DNA of 18,607 bases, from NCBI GenBank assembly GCA_031258055.1, contig JAIRNM010000040.1, forward strand, positions 1 through 18,607, in the 5' to 3' direction. A program made the position numbers and the translations under genes. The number at the start of each line of letters is the position of its first letter. The first letter of the stretch is position 1. This document shows, piece by piece, positions 1 to 9,100 of the stretch. The notes beneath the pieces are model-generated. The model was not told the origin of the DNA. It did not search any database and saw nothing but the letters and a program-made list of their open reading frames with translations. The stretch comes from Bifidobacteriaceae bacterium (GTDB lineage: Bacteria; Actinomycetota; Actinomycetes; Actinomycetales; WQXJ01).

Positions 1-1559
1 AGCACCGATGGAATCTTGGAATAGCCGTCGATTCGGCTGACCTCTTCGACCAGATCGACTGGGCGGGTCAGATCGGGGCGCCAACTCGGCGGCGTCACCA
101 GCCACTCACCGGGCCGAGCGACCGACCCCTCATCCGACCCCTCAGCCGACCCCTCAGCCGACCGCTTGATCGTCCAGTCATCCGGCCCGCCGTCTGACAC
201 TGAGCAGCCGATCGCCTCAATGACCTCCCGCACGCGCGCGGCCGAATAATCAACGCCCACCAGACGGGCTGGATAGCTGGGGTCGAAGCTGATCGGAGCG
301 GGCGCGGCGACGGAGCCCGCATCCGTCACGGCGGTGTCGGGTTCGCCGCCGCCGTATTCAATCAGCAAGTCGATCACCCGCTGGGCGGCCTTGGGCGGCA
401 GTTCCGGGTCGGCTCCGCGCTCGAAGCGTTTGGCCGCCTCCGACCCGAGCCGGTGGCGCCGAGATGACCGGGCGACCGTCACCGGGTCGAAATGGGCCGC
501 CTCAATCAGCAGATCGCGGGTGGCGGGCCCGACCTCCGAGGACGCACCGCCCATCACCCCGGCCAGGCCAAGAACCCGGCTGGCCCGATCGCCGCCAGGC
601 GAATCGGTTATCAGCAGGTCCTCGGGATCTAGCTTCCTGTCGACATCGTCGAGGGTAACCAGGTGCTCACGCGGCTGGGCTCTACGCACCACGATCGGTT
701 CGGCCAAGCCGTCCAGGTCGTAAGCGTGCAGGGGCTGGCCCAGCTCCAGCATCACATAGTTCGTAACATCGACCGCCAACGATATGGGCCGCATTCCCGC
801 CTCGGTCAAACGCCTGGCCATCCAGTCCGGCGAAGCCTTGGACGCATCGCAACCGCGTACCACCCGGGCCACGAAACGGTCGCAACCGGGGTGGCCGTGG
901 ATGGGAGCGGCATCGTCCAACTCAACGCCAAAGCCGTCGCTGGTGGCCGGCGGTGTGACAACCAAGGCTGGGTCCGTGAACCGCGCCCCGGTCGCCAGCG
1001 CGAACTCCCGCGCCACCCCCCGGATCGAAAAGCAGTAGCCGCGGTCAGGGGTGACGTTGATCTCGACGGTCTGCTCGTCAAGGTGGAGGACCGGGATCAG
1101 ATCGGTGCCGATGTCCGGGTCAAAGCCGAGGCGCGCCAAGACGATGATGCCCGTATGGTCCTCGCCCAGGCCCAGTTCGCGGGCAGAACAGATCATGCCA
1201 TCGGAAATGTGGCCATAAGTCTTGCGGCTGGAGATCGGGAACGGCCCCGGCAGGACGGCGCCGGGCAGCGCCACCGCCACTTTGTCGCCCGCCTGAAAGT
1301 TATGAGCCCCGCAGACGATGCCGCGCACGCCGCCGTTGCTCGGGCCGACGTCGACTTGGCACCAGTTAATAGTTTTGCCATTCTTTTGCGGCTCCGGCGT
1401 GACTTGAACGACCAGCCCCGCTACCAGCGGACCGGCCACACCGGAACCGTGAATCGCTTCTTCTTCCAGACCGACCGAGACTAGGGCGCTGGCAACCGCC
1501 TCGCCGTCGCGCCCCTGAAGTGGGACGTATTCGGCCAGCCAAGGCAATGGGATCAGCAT
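1..1559 (-). CDS. pheT: Phenylalanyl-tRNA synthetase beta subunit (partial, C-terminus beyond left edge)
   Basis: Beta subunit of the cytoplasmic (alpha-beta)2 enzyme that charges tRNA-Phe. Reading the minus strand from the ATG at 1559-1557 gives 519 open codons to the window edge. It starts [14 protein letters not shown], as PheT proteins do. The N-terminal OB-fold tRNA-binding domain follows at about residues 39-150 (with GIVCGAHNF and SDGMICSARELGLGE), then the B3/B4 editing region (CDRFVARVV, AVDVTNYVMLELGQPLHAYD) and the start of the B5 domain (TPPSWRPDL, VDLVEEVSRIDGY). Family length is about 800-850 residues, so roughly 300 are missing. The ATG overlaps the pheS stop (ATGA), which implies translational coupling. 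An unusual low-complexity SAEGSAEGSDEG stretch lies at about residues 468-480 in B5. Confidence 0.97.
   Translation of the reverse strand, partial: MLIPLPWLAEYVPLQGRDGEAVASALVSVGLEEEAIHGSGVAGPLVAGLVVQVTPEPQKNGKTINWCQVDVGPSNGGVRGIVCGAHNFQAGDKVAVALPGAVLPGPFPISSRKTYGHISDGMICSARELGLGEDHTGIIVLARLGFDPDIGTDLIPVLHLDEQTVEINVTPDRGYCFSIRGVAREFALATGARFTDPALVVTPPATSDGFGVELDDAAPIHGHPGCDRFVARVVRGCDASKASPDWMARRLTEAGMRPISLAVDVTNYVMLELGQPLHAYDLDGLAEPIVVRRAQPREHLVTLDDVDRKLDPEDLLITDSPGGDRASRVLGLAGVMGGASSEVGPATRDLLIEAAHFDPVTVARSSRRHRLGSEAAKRFERGADPELPPKAAQRVIDLLIEYGGGEPDTAVTDAGSVAAPAPISFDPSYPARLVGVDYSAARVREVIEAIGCSVSDGGPDDWTIKRSAEGSAEGSDEGSVARPGEWLVTPPSWRPDLTRPVDLVEEVSRIDGYSKIPSV
122..157. repeat. Three-copy 12-bp in-frame tandem repeat inside pheT
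   Basis: The unit CCGACCCCTCAG occurs three times head to tail (122-133, 134-145, 146-157). The only difference is one base at 133. On the coding strand it reads Ser-Ala/Asp-Glu-Gly per unit. The period is a multiple of three, so copy-number change would keep pheT in frame. Near identity of the copies suggests recent slippage expansion. Confidence 0.9.
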
Positions 1560-2629
1560 CAGATTCCCACCCCATAATTCATTGAGAAGCGGACATCGCC
1601 TTCGACCATGTCGCGCATGTCCTGAACGCCGTTGCGGAACATCAAGGTCCTTTCAATACCCATGCCGAAGGCGAAGCCCTGGTATTCATGCGGGTCCACG
1701 CCGCACGCCATCAGCACATTGGGGTCCACCATGCCGCAACCGCCCCACTCGATCCAGCCCGATCCACCGCATGTGCGGCACTGCGGGTCCTTGCCCCGGC
1801 AAATGAAACAGAGCAGATCCATTTCGGCGCTGGGCTCGGTGAAGGGGAAGAACGACGGTCTCAACCTGGTGGTGACGCCAGCGCCGAACATAGCGTTGGC
1901 CAAGTGGTCCAGTGTGCCCCGCAAATGGGCCATAGTCAGGTGCTTGTCCACCGCTAGGCCCTCCACCTGGTGAAAGACCGGCGTGTGGGTCGCGTCCAAC
2001 TCATCAGTCCGAAACACTTTGCCCGGCACCGCCACATAGCAGGGCACGCCCTGGTCAAGCAGCACGCGGGCTTGGACAGGACTGGTATGGGTGCGCATGA
2101 CCAGGCCGGAACCGGGCGGATTAACGAAGAAGGTGTCCTGCATCTGCCGGGCCGGATGGTCCGGCCCAAAGTTCAAGGCGTCGAAGTTAAACCACTCCGC
2201 TTCCAGTTCTGGCCCTTCGGCAATAGTCCAGCCCATGGCCGTGAAAACATCGGCGATTCGCTCCTGGAGAAGTTCGAGCGGATGACGGGCACCGGGTCGG
2301 CGCCGGTCGGTTGGCAGAGTCACATCGACTGTCTCTTCAGCTAGCCGCTCCGATTCCGCCTTCGCTTCGAGAGCGGTGCGAGCCTGATCGAAGGCCGCGA
2401 AAACGCGCTGCTTGACCGCTCCCATGTTCCTGCCCGCCTGCGCTTTATCGGCGCCCGGCAAAGCTTTGATCGACCTATTCGCATGGGCAATGGCGCTGTC
2501 ATCGCCGGTCCAGCGCCGCCGCTCGGTCGCTAACTCCGGCAGGTTGGTGGCGGCAGCGGCAGCGGCTTCGGCCGCGTCCGCGACCGCCTCCAGCGCCGTT
2601 AGATCAAGGGGTGAAACTGGTTCAGACAC
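1559..2629 (-). CDS. pheS: Phenylalanyl-tRNA synthetase alpha subunit
   Basis: Catalytic class II subunit that activates Phe and transfers it to tRNA-Phe. It is 356 residues from a GTG start ([10 protein letters not shown]...), within the usual 340-360. A longer reading from 2713 is possible, but its extra 28 residues do not resemble a PheS N-terminus. An N-terminal coiled-coil arm (about residues 10-100) precedes the catalytic core. Class II motif 2 is [10 protein letters not shown] (206-215) with HQVEG (220-224), and motif 3 is GMGIER (322-327). FPFTEPSAE and EWGGCGMV flank a four-cysteine insert (C274, C277, C284, C287) typical of actinobacterial PheS and probably metal-binding. No well-placed Shine-Dalgarno is seen; a GACAAT hexamer ends 7 nt before the GTG, so a leaderless start is possible. 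It forms an operon with pheT. Confidence 0.96.
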   Translation of the reverse strand: MSEPVSPLDLTALEAVADAAEAAAAAATNLPELATERRRWTGDDSAIAHANRSIKALPGADKAQAGRNMGAVKQRVFAAFDQARTALEAKAESERLAEETVDVTLPTDRRRPGARHPLELLQERIADVFTAMGWTIAEGPELEAEWFNFDALNFGPDHPARQMQDTFFVNPPGSGLVMRTHTSPVQARVLLDQGVPCYVAVPGKVFRTDELDATHTPVFHQVEGLAVDKHLTMAHLRGTLDHLANAMFGAGVTTRLRPSFFPFTEPSAEMDLLCFICRGKDPQCRTCGGSGWIEWGGCGMVDPNVLMACGVDPHEYQGFAFGMGIERTLMFRNGVQDMRDMVEGDVRFSMNYGVGI

Positions 2630-2636
2630 GAAGGGA

Positions 2637-2642
2637 ATTGTC
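2637..2642 (-). promoter_or_regulatory. Possible -10 element for leaderless pheS transcript
   Basis: On the minus strand GACAAT matches TATAAT at four positions and ends 7 nt before the GTG of pheS. This is the spacing expected when transcription begins at the start codon. No convincing -35 is visible. The same geometry recurs upstream of purU, the ROK gene and the first permease gene. Confidence 0.3.
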
Positions 2643-2659
2643 CCACATAGCCTCACCCC

Positions 2660-2676
2660 GAGCGGTTTCCCCGCTC
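2660..2676 (-). promoter_or_regulatory. Perfect 6-bp hairpin upstream of pheS
   Basis: GAGCGG and CCGCTC pair around a 5-nt loop, about 30 nt upstream of the pheS GTG. If the mRNA has a leader, this could be a regulatory or attenuator-like stem. No U-run follows, no T-box consensus is visible, and the neighbouring 8-codon ORF (2648-2622, MWDNSLRV) has no Phe codon, unlike the E. coli pheST leader peptide. The rest of 2630-2817 holds no other gene. Confidence 0.3.
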
Positions 2677-2732
2677 TCGACCACATGATCCCTGCGATGA
2701 CGCACACACTCACAGCGCACCGGTGCCCGACA

Positions 2733-2760
2733 AACCGTCGGTCCCATTAGGAACCGTCGG
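2733..2760. repeat. Direct repeat AACCGTCGG x2, 19 bp apart
   Basis: AACCGTCGG occurs at 2733-2741 and 2752-2760 in the divergent region between pheS and the antitoxin gene. Phd/YefM antitoxins usually bind repeated operators near their own promoters, so these could be binding sites. That role is inference, and two 9-mers could also arise by chance. Confidence 0.35.
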
Positions 2761-2817
2761 AGGGAAACCAAACTGAGTAGACTTGGTCTGGTCGGTCCGG
2801 TCAGGATGGGAAATCTC

Positions 2818-3036
2818 ATGATAATGAACATGATGGACGCCAAGACGCACTTGTCGCAACTCGTCGATGCGTCCCGGCGAGGAGAGCATGTCGTGATCGC
2901 GCGCCGAGGCAAACCCGCGGTTAAGCTGGTACCCATTGAACACCCCGCGCCCAAACCCACCGACGGCGTATTCAAGTGGGGCGGAGGCTTGGCCGAGCAC
3001 GTCGACGAGCACCTGGACGGGTTCGGCCAATGCTGA
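2818..3036 (+). CDS. Phd/YefM-family antitoxin
   Basis: Small (72 aa) type II antitoxin. The N-terminal part (MMDAKTHLSQLVDASRRGEH, then VVIARRGKPAVKLVPIE) is the classic Phd/YefM DNA-binding fold: an AKTHLSxLVD helix, then a VI-x-RxGKPxxxLVP strand-turn. The C-terminal tail (DGVFKWGGGLAEHVDEHLDG) is the usual toxin-wrapping segment. The ATG at 2818 is preferred because AGGATGGG (2803-2810) lies 7 nt upstream; an in-frame ATG at 2806 falls inside that ribosome-binding site. Such antitoxins neutralise a partner toxin and repress their own operon. Its last codons overlap the first codon of a broken PIN-toxin reading frame (ATG at 3030), so it now appears to be an orphan. It sits between minus-strand pheS and the minus-strand surface hydrolase. 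Confidence 0.85.
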   Translation: MIMNMMDAKTHLSQLVDASRRGEHVVIARRGKPAVKLVPIEHPAPKPTDGVFKWGGGLAEHVDEHLDGFGQC

Positions 3037-3072
3037 TTGTCGACACCAGTTTCCTGCTCGCCTTCACTTGAT
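3030..3072 (+). pseudogene. Truncated PIN-domain (VapC-like) toxin remnant
   Basis: An ATG overlapping the end of the antitoxin gene (ATGCTGA overlap, normal for toxin-antitoxin pairs) opens MLIVDTSFLLAFT and then hits TGA at 3070-3072. The VDTSFLLA string is the typical first strand of PIN-domain ribonucleases, carrying their first catalytic Asp. A PIN toxin needs about 130 residues, but only 74 bp remain before the stop of the converging surface-protein gene. The in-frame continuation past the TGA (PEYANGIDRQAGHA...) shows no recognisable PIN motif. I read it as a toxin lost by stop codon plus deletion. It could alternatively be a chance start, but the overlap and the motif argue against that. 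Confidence 0.65.
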
Positions 3073-3146
3073 TCCCTGAGTACGCGAACGGCATCGACCG
3101 CCAAGCCGGGCACGCCACCCACGCCATCCCCTGGCGAGGGTGGTCA

Positions 3147-6100
3147 CTAACGGCGGCGCCGCACGCGAGCGGCCAGGGCCAGCAGGACGCCGGCCAACAG
3201 CAGGCCGCTCACGCCCCAGGCCAGGGTCGGCAGCCCGGCGATTCCGGTGAAAGGCAAGTCAGCCGTCCCAGCGGGGCTCGATTGGACGCCCTGCGCCGAC
3301 GCCAGGACCTCGAAAGCAGCCTCAAACGTGCCTGACACCTCGCCCGTCAGTTTGACTCTGTGCAGACCGGCCTCGGCGGTCGCTGGAATGGTCCAGCTAA
3401 ACGCCACTGTCCCGGCCGCGCTGGCCTGGGCTTGGCCGACTTCCACCGGTTCGGACCACATCACCGCCGTCACGAGCTCACCTGGTTTGAAGCCGATTCC
3501 AGCTACCGTCTGCGTCTCGCCCCGCCGCACTAAGGCCTTGCCTACCTCAGTCTTCGGCCCTATCGCCGCGTCGGGCGGCGGGGAGTGCGACGGGCCGGTG
3601 GCGTCAGGCGGGTCGGCGAATGCTAGCTCCACCTCGGCCAACACGACTGCGCCGAAACGCATCGTCAAAAAGACTGATCCGCCACCACCGCTGGCCACAT
3701 CGACGCCGACGTTGCCTAACGCTGAGACGCTGACGATCGCCGAGCGGCCTAAATCCTCCCCCGTCAACGGGTCGACCAACCTGGCCGGACCATCTCCGGC
3801 CAACTCGAACCCGACATGCTCTTCGACACCGTCGCCAACTGGATTGCCGAACTGGTCGACCAAGGTCAGCCGAACCAAATAGGTCGATTCAGCACCGCCC
3901 ATCAGATCGGCACCCGTCACAGCAAGCGTCGCCCCCGAGCGTGTTAGATCCACCGGCCCGGCCACGAACCGCAGATCGGTAGGCAGGCCGATAACCTGGT
4001 CGCCAACCTCGGCCTTGACCTCATACCAACCCGCAATCTGATGCCCGAAGCTATCCCACTGCGCTTGCCCATCCGCGCTCAGAACCGTCCCGCCCAACAA
4101 CCAATCGTTGGACCCGGCCAGTCGATAAGAGAACACCACCTCGACCGGGTCGGTGTAAGGCGCGCCGTCCGAGCCGACTAGCGTCGCCGCCACGCAATGC
4201 GCGCCCGTCCCTGCGGTCTGAGCATTGGTCAAAGCCACCAGCCAAGATCCGTCCGGATCCAACTCCGAACCGCGGGGTCCCGGTGGCCCGGGCGCCTCGC
4301 CCAAGTCGAATAGCTGGCCGTTGGCGCCGCCGAGAGTGGTCGCTAAACCGGTCAGGCCGTCGTCCGGCTGCCAGTCCACGGGAACCGCGTAAACACAAAG
4401 CCGCTGTTCGCCGTAATGATCAGTCTCGAAAGCCAGATCAATCCCGTAGAACGAGCCCCCCACCTGCGGGTAGGACACCGCTTGGCTGGTCGCCCAAGCC
4501 TTGGTGGCCGGGAATGGCCCATAGCCGTCGGCCCGAGGGTCCCCACACTCGCCCGTTCCAACGGTGAAATACAGCCGACCCGGCTGATCCAAGTTCTCCC
4601 AGTCGAAAGCCCATGAGTCGCCCGCTACTTTGACCACGCCGGGGCTGGGCGAACTGATACTGGAAAGCCAACTCGCTCCGGCCGCCTGGTGGGTGGTGGG
4701 TCTGAAGAAGGCCTGGGCCACCACCAAGCCGTCCTTCAGCGCCGACACCCGGAAATCGCGGCCCCAACCGCTCGCCGCCTGGTAGTCGTCCCAACCAAGC
4801 CCGCCGGGACCGCCAATCCGATACTCGTCCAAGGAAACGGCCGGGTCGTAGCCGCTCTCGCTGGGCAAAGCCGGGGCGTAGGCGGCGCGCCGCCAAGCGG
4901 CGTCCTCGCCCTTGACCTCCCAAAGGTACGCCTCGACGCCGGGCACGTCGCTGACAGCATGGACGGTCTGGCCGCGGTAAGGGCGGCCTTCGACGCGCAT
5001 GGCGAACGATGCCGTGTTGGCGCCATAGACCCCGACCTCACGGCCTACCCACTCATCTGTCACAGGCGACGAACTGGCCAACTCGCCTTGGCCGCCCAAC
5101 AAGTCCACCAGGACGCCGCCGGCGGCTTGGGCCTGGCGTAGCTGCCCCAACGTCGCGTCCAGGAAGATATGTCGGGCGCCGTCAGCGCAGTAGAGCTGGA
5201 AATAGTTGTTCGCGGTGATGTCGCCCGTGGGCTGGGCACAGCCGTCCCAGAAATCGGCCAGCGCCGCGTAGGCGTGGGCCGCTGGTTTGAACTCGCCAAC
5301 CTCGTGATCGTCATAGCCGCCGACCCGGCTGATCAGGCCGTACCCGTTCTCAATGGCGTTGGCTCCATTGTTGGTGTAGTCCTCCAACAGGTCGTACCAC
5401 CAGATTCCGGCCACATCGCCGACGGCACGAACCCGCACATAGCCTTTCACCAGTAATTCTGCCTGCCGTTCAAGCGACACCTCCTCGTGGCCGCTCGAGA
5501 AGCCAAGTTCGCTGATGTAGAGCGGAAGTGGCTGGTCGTACCATTCGGCCACACGCATGCGGGCATCTTCGACGCATTGGGCAATGCCCTCGTCGGCCAA
5601 GTCCCAGGATAAAGTCACCGGACAAGCCGGGTCCCAGGCGTAGGGATGAAGCGACCAGCCGTCCACGGCCACGCCGCGCTGATTCAAGTACTGGAGCACG
5701 GTTTTGGACCATTCCGGTGGGAACCCGCTGGTCACACCCGCTATCACCGGCACTCCGGGGGCCAGGTCGTGAAGCGACTCGGTAGGCAGATCCTGCGCGG
5801 TCGGCTTGAGCAAAGCCTCGACCAGTTGGGCGTAGTAGACGGGGCAGCCCGGCCCTTGGGCCGGGTCTAGGGGGCACGGGTCATCCCAGGAGGGGGGTTC
5901 GTTGCTCCCGGCCCAGCCAGATAGGATGTCCCACTCGTTCCAAATCTCGATCCCCGCCAAGTTCTCCGGTCCGATTGTGTCAACCACCCTGGCGGCGTAT
6001 TCGGCAAACGCCTGGCGCTGGCCATCGGTGTGCGGAAGTCCCTGGTTCGTCTCCTTGGGAACCCAATTGTCGTGGTTGAAGGACAAAACCATCAGCAATT

Positions 6101-9100
6101 TGCCGCCAGCCTCTCGTACCGTCCTCAGCACCGCGATATCGTCTTCAACTCCGGCCAACTGGGATTTGCCATTTGAGCCTAGGCGGTGCCAGTACAGCTC
6201 GTCGCGCAAAGACTCCGCGCCCAGTTCGCCAAGCGCTATCTCTTGGATTGAGGTCGACTGATCGCCGCTCCTCCGCTCGGCCCACTTGTTCTCAGTCAAA
6301 TGCGACTGGACGCCCATGATGAAGTCAGCGCCCAATGACGCGGCCGGATCCTGTGTGAATGTGAAAGCAGTGACGCCCAACGACTCGCCGACCAAGGTCG
6401 CCATCACCCTGGCAATGCCCGTGCGCGCCGAGACCACGCCCACGCTGACCACGCCCTTATCGTCAGGGGTCAGCCAGACGCTCGTGCCCAGGGGCTCGCC
6501 AGTGGTGGCGTCCACCAGTTCAGCGCCGACCAGGCCTTCAACCGAGAACCACACATCCTCCAACGCCGTCGGGTTGCCGTACGAATCGACCACCGTGACC
6601 GAGCGCGTGCCTCGGGAGACGGCATCGGCCACCGCTGTGGCGTCCTGGGCGGTCAACGACTGCCGCGTCCGGGCGAGGTCGGGCGCACCGGCCTGGAATC
6701 GGACCTCGACCGGCGCTCCCACCAAGCCGCCGGCAACTTCCGCTTTGACCAGCCAAGGCCCGGCTTCGGTTCGGCTGAACGAATCCCACCCGGCGATCCC
6801 GCCGCTCGCCTGGGCCAGCGGACCAGGCTGCCAGTCGTCCCCGCCGTCCTGGGGGGAGCGATAGTAGAACGCCACTTCCGCGGCGCCGAGGAAGGGCTCG
6901 CCGTTGGTGCCGACCAATTCTGCCTGGAAGGCGTGCCGACCGGTCCCGACCGTGACAGTTCGGTCAGTCGTCGTCACACTGAGCCGCGAGTTGGCCGGGT
7001 CGAGCACCGGTGTCTGTGGCGGTATGTCGAGGGAGGTGTTGGGGTCGTAGTTGCTCACCTGCACGGCGGTCGAGCAGTCCCAGTCCCAGACGGGCGGCAC
7101 CGCGTACAGGTAGACGTTCTGCCGACCGGTCTGCTCGACTTCGATATCGAAGTTCTTGAACACGTACCAGGTCCCCGTCGCTTGGGGATACGTGTCGGTG
7201 ACCGGGTTGGAGGCGGCCCCGGGGGAGAACGGGCCGTAACGCTGGTCCGTGGCCGCCTGGGCACAAGCCGCGCCCACCGTCGCCGCGATTTGGCCGGGCG
7301 CCGCGAGATCCGACCAGTCGAAGGCCCACACGTCGCCGAGGCGGACCGTGCCCGGGCCAGCGCTGACACTGTCGGCCCAGCCCTTGGTGGCGTAAATTGT
7401 GGCCCGGAACCAGGCCGTGCCCAGTACCCGCCCGGACGCGTCGAGAGCGTCGACCTGGATCCGGCGCCCCTCGCCGCCCACGAAATCGCTCACCCCGCCT
7501 TCACGGCTGAGAGCAATGGTGTACTGGTTTTGGGCGCCACCGGGAGCCGACGCGCCATCGGCCGCATAGGTCCAGACGTAATCGGCCACCCGGGCGTCGT
7601 CGCTAACGGCAAAAACGGTCTGGCCAACGTAGAACTGCCCGGTGATCGACACCTCGACCGGCGCCCCCGTCAGCCCGGCCTGGATCCAATCGGTCCGCGA
7701 CTGGCCATCCGGGTGAGTCCAGACGCCACTCGCCTTGACGTAGCTGGGCACAACCCAACGAGGTGTGCCGCCCTTCGACTCTTCGTGCCGCACTGTGGCA
7801 CCGTCCGGGCCGACGGTGAACGCGCAGGTGTAATAGCCCCCGCCAGAATTGGGGCCGGAGGCCGTCAGGTCGGGGGTGACGCTCTCGCCGCCTTGGCAGC
7901 TAAACGCCGTCTGGCCGGAAACGTCCCGGTTGCCTTCCGCCCGCGCCCGCACGTCGAGACTGATCGTGTCCCCGGGCGCGACCACCACAACCGAGTCTCG
8001 GGTGTCGCGCGGGGCCGGCGTCTGGCCGTTGACGCGCAACTGGCTGGCTTCGATCCGGAAGCTGTTCCCTTGGCCAACCGCACCGACAGGGGTCGAAACG
8101 TCTTGGGCGGAGCCCGGCCTGGCCGTGACACCCGCTAGCAGGTAGGGCTCGGCCGAACCGGGGCTGGTGGCCGAAAGATCCAGGCCCGTCAACACCCGGC
8201 CGTACATGTTCCTGACGGTGATCTGGGCCAAGTCCGCCGGGCTGGCCGCGAACTGACTCAGAGTCCGCGCCGGATCCCAGGTCACCGCCACGCCGCCCTC
8301 GAAATAGACCGTCGCCCCAGACCCGCCGACTGAAACCTCTTCGACCTGGCGGCCGACAGTCAGCCGGGTCACCGCAGCGGCGGCGGCCAAAGCCGGTCGA
8401 GGGGACAACGCCTGCGAACGCCCGTCTTTGAACACGTCCGACTTCTGGTATCTGGTCAGCCCCCAGACGGCATCGCAGTTGTCTGTAGTTGGCGTCCCGT
8501 CGCCGCAGTTCTCTAACAACGTCTGCCAATAGAACGGGAAGACCCGCTCATAGCCCGCAGCCAAAGCGGCGGCATAGCTCTCGACTGTATAAGCGACTTG
8601 GCCTTTCTCACGAGCCGCCACATCGGCGCCTTCGCCGGTGTGCCCCACGTAATAGCCGATCTCCGTCAACCAGCGGGATTTGCCATCCAAGCCATATGAC
8701 TCGTCCAGCGCCAACTTGGTCAGCATATTCGGACCATTGACCATCCCGTGGAGCTGCGAGAGCCAGGGGTACCAATGCTCGTTTCGGATGTCGAAAGAGT
8801 CGCCGATGTTGCTGTCGTAAGCCTGGCTGGCGAACAAGTCAGACCAGCGCTTGTCGGCGTTCGCGTCGTCAAAGGGAAGGCCGCTCAGACTTGAGCCCTC
8901 CAGTATTCGGATGGACGGATCGACGGACTTGACGCCGGCCGCGAAAGCTTTGGTCATGCTGGCGTAATCGAATGGATAACCGTGAAACATGGACGGCTCG
9001 ACCGGCTCGTTGGCCCACTCGACGCTTGGCGCGACATCGCCCATGTGCTTGGCATAGTTTTGCCCAAAGGTGTACAGCGCGTCCAAATCGCAGCCGTCCG

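Noticed and set aside
663..1484. Long plus-strand open frame (273 codons) across pheT
   Set aside because: It is antisense to an unmistakable pheT reading; its protein is Arg/Ala/Asp-rich without motifs, as expected from the opposite strand of GC-rich coding DNA.
2630..2713. N-terminal extension of pheS (28 extra residues)
   Set aside because: The added residues do not resemble PheS N-termini, and the hairpin and -10-like box lie within this stretch; the GTG at 2629 gives a normal-length protein.
2640..2800. T-box riboswitch upstream of pheS
   Set aside because: No T-box consensus, specifier stem or antiterminator could be recognised; only a small hairpin is present.
3247..3882. Plus-strand open frame (211 codons) opposite the C-terminus of the surface protein
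   Set aside because: Ser/Thr/Pro-rich antisense of the LPXTG region; the opposite frame has clear domain and sorting-signal evidence.
6933..8138. Long plus-strand open frame (401 codons) opposite the surface hydrolase
   Set aside because: Antisense shadow of the large gene; composition is Arg/Gly/Val-rich with no domain motif, and no promoter or ribosome-binding site was seen.
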